From a bacterium (GTDB lineage: Bacteria > Elusimicrobiota > Elusimicrobia > UBA1565 > UBA9628), in the NCBI GenBank assembly GCA_021796015.1, contig JAJYOT010000016.1, forward strand, positions 1 to 30,721: 30,721 nt of DNA, written 5' to 3'. The position numbers and the translations under genes were made by a program. Of this stretch, positions 1 through 5,139 are shown one piece after another. Within the stretch, counting starts at the first letter, position 1. Every line of letters begins with the position of its first letter. Under the pieces are notes generated by a model. It did not search any database and was not told the DNA's origin. It was given only the letters and a program-made list of their open reading frames with translations.

Positions 1-137
1 AGATCCAGTTAAAAGAACCGGGCGATTCCGTCTCCCACCTGCAAAACAACCCCCTCTTCTCGAAGTTCGGTCGAGGGGTCGAAGCCTTCAATTCCTTTTT
101 TTATGACGGCGGTTATTTCTTCTGGTTTAATGGCCAT
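1..137 (-). CDS. atpA: ATP synthase F1 subunit alpha, first 45 codons only, with an in-frame stop
   Basis: This is the N-terminal end of the F1 alpha subunit, a nucleotide-binding part of the catalytic head; the gene runs off the window. It starts at 137 and overlaps the end of atpH by 11 bases. The translation begins MAIKPEEITAVIKK and reaches VGDGIAR, the usual alpha-subunit opening. The family normally continues VYGLD; here the codons read F-F-stop-L-D. The TAA is codon 43 (positions 9-11) and the frame on both sides is correct, so it looks like base substitutions and not an indel. It lies within 11 bases of the window edge, so an assembly or contig-end error is the first suspicion. A real nonsense mutation in an essential gene would be surprising. 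Confidence 0.8.
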
Positions 138-666
138 GATTAAAACTCTCCTTCATGCGTTCTAGTCTTCCTCGCAAACTCGAATCCATCACCCAGTCTC
201 CAAGGCGAACCTTGATGCCGCCGATGAGACTGGAATCTTCCTGGACGTTAAGCTCCACCTGTTTCCCGGCAAATTGGGCCAATTGCGCCTCTAAATTTTT
301 CCTCGTGGCCGCATCCATGGAACGCCACACAAAAACGTCGGCCGTGGCCTTATTTTTCTTTTCGAGGTGAATCTTCTCAAAACGGACCTGCATTAAAGAC
401 CATAAATTAAATCGTCTTTTCTCGATCAAAAGTTGGAAAAAGCGAAGAGTAGCGTCCAAAACCTTGCCCTTAAGCGCCTCCGCCAAAAGAGTTTTTTTCC
501 GCTCGATGGAAAAAGCCGGAGAATTGAGGCTAGATTCTAATTTCTTGATGAGAGGTTCGGCCAGCTCCAAGTCTTGGCTGACACGGTCCTCGTTCTTCGA
601 GGCCGCCGCCACCTCAAAAAGGGCCTTCGCGTATCTGCCGGCGATGACCGCGTCGTCTATTTTCAA
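127..666 (-). CDS. atpH: ATP synthase F1 subunit delta (OSCP)
   Basis: The delta/OSCP subunit sits on top of the F1 head and ties it to the peripheral stalk b subunits. The 179-residue length is normal for the family. The N-terminal helical domain starts with AGRYAKALFEVA, the usual delta opening. The C-terminal part contains SLIGGIKVRLGDWVMDSSLRGRL written in two typical pieces: SLIGGIKVRLGD, then a D-S-S-L-R-G-R-L segment, which is the most conserved delta motif. It overlaps atpF by 4 bases (ATGA) and atpA by 11 bases, so translation is probably coupled along the operon. Identification is secure from motif, length and position between atpF and atpA. Confidence 0.95.
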   Translation of the reverse strand: MKIDDAVIAGRYAKALFEVAAASKNEDRVSQDLELAEPLIKKLESSLNSPAFSIERKKTLLAEALKGKVLDATLRFFQLLIEKRRFNLWSLMQVRFEKIHLEKKNKATADVFVWRSMDAATRKNLEAQLAQFAGKQVELNVQEDSSLIGGIKVRLGDWVMDSSLRGRLERMKESFNHGH

Positions 667-1169
667 TTTATTTTCCCCGAAACCTTCAAATCCGTTAAAA
701 AAGATTCAACCGTTTTTTTCTGGACAGTCTCATCCACCGATTTGCCCAATATTTTTTCCGCGGCCATCAGAGAAAGACTGGACACCTCGCGGCGGAGTTC
801 CGAACTCAAGCGTTCTTTTTCAAGCCCGAGCTCCTGCATCGTTTTTTCCTTGATTTTAAGGGCATGAGACTCGGCTTCCTGCTGGATCTTCGCTCGCAAG
901 GTTTCAGCCCGTTGAGAGGCTTCATCGATGATTTGCCGCGCTTTTTGATCCAATCCTTTCATTTGAGACTCGATATCGGACTGCGCTTTTTCCGCCGCCT
1001 CGCGAGCGTTTCTCGCGGAATCCAAATCGCCCTTGATTCTGGCCTCGCGGTCTTCAATCGCCTTAATCAGAGGTCCCCACGCAAATTTTTTAAGAATATA
1101 AACTAAAAATAAAAACGTGACAATCGTCCAAACCAATAATCCCGGTTCCGGGTTTAACAATTGATCCAT
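663..1169 (-). CDS. atpF: ATP synthase F0 subunit b
   Basis: Subunit b forms the peripheral stalk that holds F1 still while the c-ring turns. The 168-residue protein has the standard plan. A single membrane helix lies near the N-terminus (about residues 10-28, LLVWTIVTFLFLVYILKK). A long charged, alanine-rich helix follows that should form a coiled coil (about 35-130), and then the delta-binding end. A good ribosome binding site (AAGGAG) lies about 12 bases before the ATG. It is separated from atpE by 71 bases containing a strong hairpin (1191-1229). Only one b-type gene is seen, so the stalk is probably a homodimer. Confidence 0.95.
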   Translation of the reverse strand: MDQLLNPEPGLLVWTIVTFLFLVYILKKFAWGPLIKAIEDREARIKGDLDSARNAREAAEKAQSDIESQMKGLDQKARQIIDEASQRAETLRAKIQQEAESHALKIKEKTMQELGLEKERLSSELRREVSSLSLMAAEKILGKSVDETVQKKTVESFLTDLKVSGKIN

Positions 1170-1190
1170 GTCGCCTCGCTTCTCCTTATC

Positions 1191-1229
1191 TTTCGCCCCC
1201 CATGGGTTTTAAGCCCGCGGGGGGCGAAA
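1191..1229 (-). promoter_or_regulatory. Intercistronic hairpin between atpE and atpF
   Basis: An exact 11-base inverted repeat (1191-1201 with 1219-1229, stem TTTCGCCCCCC) closes a 17-base loop that itself holds a short GGG/CCC pairing. In the transcript it follows atpE by 11 bases and precedes the atpF ribosome binding site. No T-run follows the stem in the transcribed direction, so it does not look like an intrinsic terminator. A processing or RNA-stability element that favours the atpE message is plausible, because the c subunit is needed in many copies. That role is inferred. Confidence 0.6.
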
Positions 1230-1240
1230 ATTTGTCCGCC

Positions 1241-1528
1241 TTAGTGGGACGCCTCAACCGGCGCGGAAGAAGAACTTCCCGCGGTCGGAATCCCTTTATT
1301 CAACGTTGAAACGGCCAAGAACGCGATAACCAGGGCCAACAACCCCATGCCTTCGCACATAGCGGCCGTGATAATCATCAGCGTTTGAATGGAACCGGCA
1401 GCTTCCGGCTGCCGAGCGACTCCGTCAAGAGCCGCCGCCGCCAATTTTCCGATTCCGAGCCCAGCGCCGAGAACGCAAAGTCCCGCGCACAAACCCGCGC
1501 CAATATAACCTAATCCTACTCCGATCAT
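1241..1528 (-). CDS. atpE: ATP synthase F0 subunit c
   Basis: This is the proteolipid that forms the rotating c-ring. The 95 residues form two membrane helices joined by the polar loop ARQPEA (38-43). The ion-carrying carboxylate is Glu59 in helix 2 (AAMCEGMGLLAL). Compared with sodium-type rings such as Ilyobacter, the Gln of helix 1 is replaced by Ile26 and the Ser after the carboxylate by Gly60. That points to proton coupling. The C-terminal tail (SSSSAPVEASH) is longer than usual. A near-perfect ribosome binding site AAGGAGG stands 5 bases before the ATG, the strongest in the operon. This fits the high copy number needed, together with the hairpin downstream. Confidence 0.96.
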   Translation of the reverse strand: MIGVGLGYIGAGLCAGLCVLGAGLGIGKLAAAALDGVARQPEAAGSIQTLMIITAAMCEGMGLLALVIAFLAVSTLNKGIPTAGSSSSAPVEASH

Positions 1529-1588
1529 GAACGCCTCCTTAACTACATCTCGACGCGTCTCAAGAGACCGTCGGCCCGACCTCGCTCT

Positions 1589-2350
1589 TTAGTGAGGATG
1601 AACGGCAAAACCCACAAAAAGAGCGGTTAAAATCGTAAAAATATAAGCCTGAAGCAGCGCGACAAGAACATCCAGCAAACTTGAGAACAAAGTCAGCCCC
1701 ACCGCGAAAGGAGCGGAAACAAATCCCACGTAGTGATTCATTTGCGCAAAAATGAAAATTAAGGAAAGACAAGCCAAGGCCACCATGTGACCGGCCACGA
1801 TATTGGCGAAAAGACGAATACAGAGAGCGATACATTTAGCGCAAAGGCCGAAAATTTCAATGACAAAAAGAAGCGGAACCAGCCACCACGGAGTGCCCCC
1901 GGGAACGATGTGCTTTAAATAAGAAATGAGGCCTTGCGTCCTGATTCCGGCGAATTGAATTAAAATAAAAGTGCAAAGAGCCAAAGCCAAGGTCACCGAA
2001 ATATTTCCCATGACCGCCGAAGCTTCCGGAACCATACCGGCAAAATTCGCGATCAAAATAAAGAAAAAAAGAGTCAGGAAATACGGCAAATAATAATCGG
2101 TTTCATCATGGAAAATAGGATGCATCATCTCATCTCGAATGTAAAGGACAACAGACTCAATGCCCGAGCGCAACAAAATTCCGGTCCCGCCCTCCGCGCG
2201 GACCGCGAAGACCGAAACCGCCACCAAGATAACCGAGACGATCCACATCATTAAAAGATGCTGGGTTAAGCCGAAGTTAACGCCATGAATATAAAAAGGA
2301 ACGAGAGAATGATTCAGCAGGTGATGTTTGAGAATGGGCTCAAAATTCAT
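1589..2350 (-). CDS. atpB: ATP synthase F0 subunit a
   Basis: Subunit a provides the two half-channels through which ions reach the c-ring. The protein has 253 residues with five to six membrane helices. The essential stator arginine is Arg179 in CIRLFANIVAGHMVAL, the family signature. The segment NFAGMVPEA (about 102-110) and the C-terminal helix AYIFTILTALFVG with final HPH are also typical. Its ATG overlaps the stop of the upstream AtpI-like gene (TAATG). No sodium-specific feature stands out, in agreement with the proton-type c subunit. Confidence 0.96.
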   Translation of the reverse strand: MNFEPILKHHLLNHSLVPFYIHGVNFGLTQHLLMMWIVSVILVAVSVFAVRAEGGTGILLRSGIESVVLYIRDEMMHPIFHDETDYYLPYFLTLFFFILIANFAGMVPEASAVMGNISVTLALALCTFILIQFAGIRTQGLISYLKHIVPGGTPWWLVPLLFVIEIFGLCAKCIALCIRLFANIVAGHMVALACLSLIFIFAQMNHYVGFVSAPFAVGLTLFSSLLDVLVALLQAYIFTILTALFVGFAVHPH

Positions 2351-2739
2351 TATGCGCGAACCTTTGGAAGGATGTCCCGATATTCAATGAGAAAAAAAGC
2401 GAACACACCGAAGCAATAGGATAAAAGAAGAGCCGCTTGCGATGAGATGGGCAAAGTCCAGGCAAAAGCCATTAAAACTCCCAAGAAAATCACCCTGGCG
2501 ATGATTCCGCCGACCCAGGCCTTAAAAAACTTGTTCATCGAGGACGAAGAGAAAGCCAATAGAAATGAGCTGACGCTCGACAAAGCCCACGAGGCCAAAA
2601 GGCCCATGGCCACGTGAACGCGAATAGCTCTTCCTTTCCATATACGGGAAACGATAAGCTCGGCGACAAGCGCCGCAATTAAAGCCGCCAAAGAATTCTT
2701 AACGAACATTTTTTTTACTTGAAGAGCGAATAATTCCAT
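2350..2739 (-). CDS. atpI: AtpI-like ATP synthase assembly/accessory membrane protein
   Basis: A 129-residue protein with four predicted membrane helices (roughly 14-30, 42-62, 72-95 and 103-120) lies directly before atpB, the normal place for AtpI (ATP synthase I), which helps c-ring assembly or magnesium supply. Sequence conservation in this family is weak, so the call rests on topology, size and position. The ATG used overlaps the upstream gene by 41 bases. A second in-frame ATG at 2709 (MFVKNSLAALIAALV) would shorten it by ten residues. Neither start has a clear Shine-Dalgarno sequence. The stop overlaps the atpB start. Confidence 0.75.
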   Translation of the reverse strand: MELFALQVKKMFVKNSLAALIAALVAELIVSRIWKGRAIRVHVAMGLLASWALSSVSSFLLAFSSSSMNKFFKAWVGGIIARVIFLGVLMAFAWTLPISSQAALLLSYCFGVFAFFLIEYRDILPKVRA

Positions 2740-2908
2740 AGATGCCGACCGTCGTTCCCAACAGGGCCCCGCACACTAAAAACCACGGATAGGAATTAAG
2801 CTTCTTATCCGCCCACCAGCCCAGCCAGGATAAACCTAAAACCGAAATAACCAGTTCCACTCCTCCGCTTAAAGCCAGAAACCAAGAAACTTCTTTGTTA
2901 TCCGCCAT
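2699..2908 (-). CDS. AtpZ-like two-helix ATP synthase accessory protein
   Basis: This is the first gene of the operon, encoding 69 residues with two membrane helices. The spacing SWLGWWADKKLNSYPWFLV between the helices is the hallmark of the AtpZ/AtpQ (putative F0F1 ATPase subunit) family. In that signature a G-x-x-x-D motif follows helix 1 and a proline or tryptophan stretch precedes helix 2 (LLGTTVGIYGII). AtpZ with AtpI has been linked to magnesium or calcium transport and to synthase assembly. No strong ribosome binding site is visible before the ATG. The promoter at 2945-2973 lies about 37 bases upstream. Confidence 0.8.
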   Translation of the reverse strand: MADNKEVSWFLALSGGVELVISVLGLSWLGWWADKKLNSYPWFLVCGALLGTTVGIYGIIRSSSKKNVR

Positions 2909-2929
2909 TAAGCCGAGCGTGAAAATTCT

Positions 2930-2973
2930 AACATTCTAAATGTTATTTTATCAAATGCTCTCTTGAAACGCAA
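2930..2973 (-). promoter_or_regulatory. Promoter of the ATP synthase operon with an adjoining palindrome
   Basis: On the minus strand a -35 box TTGCGT (2968-2973) is followed after exactly 17 bases by a -10 box TAAAAT (2945-2950). Directly downstream, over the expected transcription start, is a perfect palindrome AACATT-CTA-AATGTT (2930-2944). That is a possible operator or simply a start-site hairpin. The first ATP synthase codon is at 2908, so the leader would be about 30 bases. Confidence 0.65.
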
Positions 2974-3014
2974 ACAAAAGAGGCCGTTCGAGAACGGGGC
3001 TTCGCCGCGAGCTT

Positions 3015-3034
3015 TTAACGTCTCAATGGGAGCG
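3015..3034. repeat. Imperfect direct repeat, copy A (flanks the DUF6624-like gene)
   Basis: The 20 bases ending CTCAATGGGAGCG match 4132-4151 at 18 of 20 positions in the same orientation. Copy B includes the stop codon and last codons of the four-helix protein gene; copy A lies 180 bases beyond the end of the DUF6624-like gene. The 2909-3212 stretch otherwise holds only the ATP operon promoter and no convincing gene. Confidence 0.6.
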
Positions 3035-3212
3035 TTCGAGGAATGCACAAAAGGGTGGAAAGAAGTTCAGTGGCAAAATAATGGAGAGTCTTGAACAAAG
3101 CCTCCGACAAATTCTCACCGCGTTCTGAGCGTTATGTGATCTCGGTAAATTATAGAACGGAGTTCCAACCGCAAGAGCCACGATAAGAATCGCGAGTTGC
3201 CGCACGATGCGA

Positions 3213-4058
3213 TCACCAACTGATGCCCGCCATCGCTCCTCTGACGACCGGTTTGGCTTTTTTGGGGCAAACACGAGGCTGGCACGATCTGCCTTTGGCC
3301 TTGTTCATGTCGTTTATCCAGACCATCTGTTGCGCGATAGTTTTAACGCCATAATCGCGGCGCAACTGCTCGGTGGCCGTCTCTTCCACCGGCCACAAGC
3401 ACCAGCAGCTATTGGGATCGTCATCCGTCTCCGTTCGGGCTTGCGTCGCATAAACCTGCTTATAGCCCCTACTCATCAAATAACGGTCGAGGCTAGCCGC
3501 ACTAAGCCACTTCGCCTCCTTTTTACCAAGCTCCAAGGCGCGCGCGGCCCAGATGTGCGCCTGGAGAAAATGGTCCGGAACATTGCCATGCTGGTAAATC
3601 ATCGCGGCATGGTAATAATCGTCTGCGGTCTTAATGCAACCTTCGGCGAATATCTCCGCCACACGCCGCCTGCGCTCGAAATCTCGTTGGTCAACCTTTT
3701 TCATCACATCGAAGATGTTTCCGGTCAGCGGTGTTTTTCCCTCCAAGGACTCCCTGTCCTTCTGATCATCATCGAAAAGATTGCGCAGCTCCGCCGCGCG
3801 GGCCTTGGCCATGGCTTCATCGCAATGTCGTGGAACAAATTGGCCGCTGGAAGAGACCAAAGCCGCCGTCGCCAAGGTGCGCATGAAGAAGAGCATCACT
3901 AAAGCAACAAGATAACTTTGGAGCTTAGAGAAACAAACTCGGGCGAATCGCCGCGCCCGAGCCATATCATTGACCGGATACCTGGTGAAGGCGATGTGTC
4001 TTATCGTTCCCATTACGCCGTCGCTTGGCCGCGCCGCTTCAATAGTTGCTTTCTTCAT
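3213..4058 (-). CDS. DUF6624-like secreted or membrane-anchored protein
   Basis: A 281-residue protein of unknown function. Residues about 135-195 carry the pattern DDYYHAAMIYQHG, then AHIWAARALELGKKEA, then SLDRYLMSRG and YATQ. I associate this with the DUF6624 domain, a helical domain often found in exported proteins. A hydrophobic segment at about 48-66 (YLVALVMLFFMRTLATAAL) could be a signal or anchor. The ATG at 4058 has a ribosome binding site GAAGGG nine bases upstream. A start at residue 31 (MARARRF) would give a more usual signal peptide. Cysteines in the C-terminal half (SCWCLWP and CQPRVCP) could form disulfides, in keeping with export. The gene is flanked by the direct repeats at 3015-3034 and 4132-4151, which hints at acquisition as a unit. 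Confidence 0.6.
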   Translation of the reverse strand: MKKATIEAARPSDGVMGTIRHIAFTRYPVNDMARARRFARVCFSKLQSYLVALVMLFFMRTLATAALVSSSGQFVPRHCDEAMAKARAAELRNLFDDDQKDRESLEGKTPLTGNIFDVMKKVDQRDFERRRRVAEIFAEGCIKTADDYYHAAMIYQHGNVPDHFLQAHIWAARALELGKKEAKWLSAASLDRYLMSRGYKQVYATQARTETDDDPNSCWCLWPVEETATEQLRRDYGVKTIAQQMVWINDMNKAKGRSCQPRVCPKKAKPVVRGAMAGISW

Positions 4059-4131
4059 AAACGTTTTCCCTTCTTTGTGACAAAAAGCACGATATACTAA
4101 GGCGCTGTCAACGAATAATTAGGGCCCGCCC

Positions 4132-4151
4132 TTAATGCCTCAATGGGAGCG
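4132..4151. repeat. Imperfect direct repeat, copy B (3' end of the four-helix gene)
   Basis: This is the partner of 3015-3034, with 18 of 20 positions identical. It spans the stop codon of the four-helix protein gene and the last codons before it. Next to it (4117-4135) is a short inverted repeat around TTAGGGC/GCCCTTAA. The repeat pair encloses the DUF6624-like gene, a unit of about 1.1 kb. Confidence 0.6.
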
Positions 4152-4469
4152 GCGAACGGCAACGGCAAAATTTAAAAAGTAGCGGTCCAAATCCTCGAGG
4201 GTCGTTCCATATTCGGGGCTTTCAAGCCAGGCGGCGCAAAGAAACTCCCGAACCCTCGCCAATTCCTTAAGCCGGTGAATCCAACGGGAATCTTGAATCG
4301 AGAGGTCCAGAAGTTCGAGAGCTCGAATCATTGCTTGCTCAAACAGGCGCGAATTTTTCCCCTTCCATCGAACAGCCCGGCCCACTTCGCTCCCGACGTT
4401 TCCTAATTGTTCGGATAGCGAAAGGCGGTTCCATCCCCCTGCGGCAAGGCCGGGATGCCGAATGTTCAT
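4140..4469 (-). CDS. Small four-helix-type protein of unknown function
   Basis: A 109-residue, soluble, predicted all-helical protein. The pattern WNRLSLSEQLGNVGSEVGRA, a charged link, ALELLDLSIQD, LKELARVREF and then YGTTLEDLDRYF near the end matches a small conserved hypothetical family. I remember that family from many uncultured bacteria, and it resembles the four-helix bundle proteins related to the 23S rRNA intervening-sequence protein. No catalytic motif is evident. Its ATG overlaps the stop of the DUF5674 gene (ATGA, 4466-4469), so the two were once translated together. The insertion in DUF5674 has probably disturbed this coupling. Family assignment is from memory of its pattern and is only moderately certain. 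Confidence 0.65.
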   Translation of the reverse strand: MNIRHPGLAAGGWNRLSLSEQLGNVGSEVGRAVRWKGKNSRLFEQAMIRALELLDLSIQDSRWIHRLKELARVREFLCAAWLESPEYGTTLEDLDRYFLNFAVAVRRSH

Positions 4470-5103
4470 GAAGCCACCAGTTCAAAAACGACTTTCAGAA
4501 TCCGTTCTCGAATTCGAGAATCCCCAACATCGCGCGAACGGTTATTTTGCGCGGGCCGCACGGCAGGGCTCGCAACGAAATAATATGAACAACTGGCCAG
4601 GGGGATTTTGGAGCGAGGCGCGGAGTGAGGAGCGAGCATACCCTCTGCGGTATGTGAGCGACGAACGACAAAGCCGCAGCCCAAAAGCGCCCTGGCCCTC
4701 CCATCGACAAAACAGGATGAGGGGAGGCCCATCTTTGGCCAATTTCTTCGTTGCTCCTCGCTCGCATAGCTTAAGCTATGCTCGTTCGTCGCGCCTTGAT
4801 CTTGTCTCAAATCTGGGCCTCCCAGTTGTTCATATTATTTCGTTGCGAGCCCTAAATCATCGAGTCGAACTCCACGCGCGCGTCCGCGGGGTTTTCCGGA
4901 TAAATATTGATGCCCCACAAATCTTCCTGACGGGAACCGCCCTCAAGAAGAAGCGCCTCTTCATCGGAGTGAAGTTCGCCGCCAAGGGCCATAATCCGTC
5001 TCTCGACGTCCACCACGGCCTTAATGAAATCGCCGAATTGCTCCCGCGCCATTTTCGCGACCTCATCGAGAGGAATCGAGGTCTGAATAATTCGTATTTC
5101 CAT
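4466..5103 (-). pseudogene. DUF5674 protein gene, split by a palindromic insertion element
   Basis: The upstream part (5103-4855) encodes MEIRIIQTS and then VVDVERRIMALGGELHSDEE, LWGINIYPE and VEFDSMI, a clear DUF5674 protein. Translation then hits a TAG formed at the edge of the inserted element (4852-4854). The downstream part resumes after the element as V-R-P-A-Q-N-N-R-S-R-D-V-G-D and ends with FELVAS at the TGA in 4466-4468. This is the usual end of the family (RP-x-Q-x-NRSR-x-V). Removing 290 bases joins both parts in frame as DSMI-AV-RPAQ, the family's spacing. As it stands the protein would lack about 35 C-terminal residues. A TATAAT box (5119-5124) lies 15 bases before the ATG and no Shine-Dalgarno sequence is seen. 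Confidence 0.85.
4565..4853. mobile_element. Palindromic insertion element, copy 1 (MITE-like)
   Basis: Perfect 32-base terminal inverted repeats (4565-4596 and 4822-4853) begin AGGGCTCGCAACG and end in AACTGG. The interior is itself an imperfect palindrome, because each half contains the same core. The core is a GGCGCG/GAGCGA-rich stretch with a mini-hairpin (4637-4654 with stem CATACC; 4764-4781 with stem GCATAGC) and an AAAGATGGGCC-type end. The 14-mer AGGCCCATCTTTGG (4725-4738) recurs exactly in copy 2. There is no credible coding capacity. It lies inside a DUF5674 gene. No clean target duplication can be seen, so the transposition mechanism for this copy is open. A related copy is at 11584-11852. 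Confidence 0.85.
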
Positions 5104-5118
5104 TGAGTTCTACAAGCA

Positions 5119-5124
5119 ATTATA
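5119..5124 (-). promoter_or_regulatory. Candidate -10 box for the DUF5674 gene
   Basis: A perfect TATAAT on the minus strand, 15 bases before the DUF5674 ATG and just past the end of prfC. No good -35 box is found at 16-18 bases. The implied leader is only about nine bases and has no ribosome binding site. Confidence 0.45.
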
Positions 5125-5139
5125 TCAAAGCGGGCCTCC

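Noticed and set aside
2699..2739. Programmed frameshift at the A8 run in the AtpZ/AtpI overlap
   Set aside because: Both genes have their own start and stop and normal family lengths, so a slippage event is not needed to explain the layout.
3023..3274. An 83-codon minus-strand open frame after the DUF6624-like gene
   Set aside because: It overlaps 62 bases of that gene, has no ribosome binding site and no recognisable pattern. Its similar last three residues to the four-helix protein come from the direct repeat and not from homology.
3015..4151. Integron attC-like features: some resemblance of the flanking repeat to parts of the Vibrio repeat (CCCATTGAG and a CGTTG-CAGC-CCTTAG stretch)
   Set aside because: No GTTRRRY core sites at proper places, no integrase and only one unit. 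The similarity is short and may be chance, so I only claim a direct repeat.
4462..5106. Long open frames across the palindromic element (both strands), including one of 214 codons
   Set aside because: They run through the inverted repeats and overlap the DUF5674 remnants. Open frames in GC-rich palindromes arise by chance, and the translations show no family pattern and are rich in R and S.
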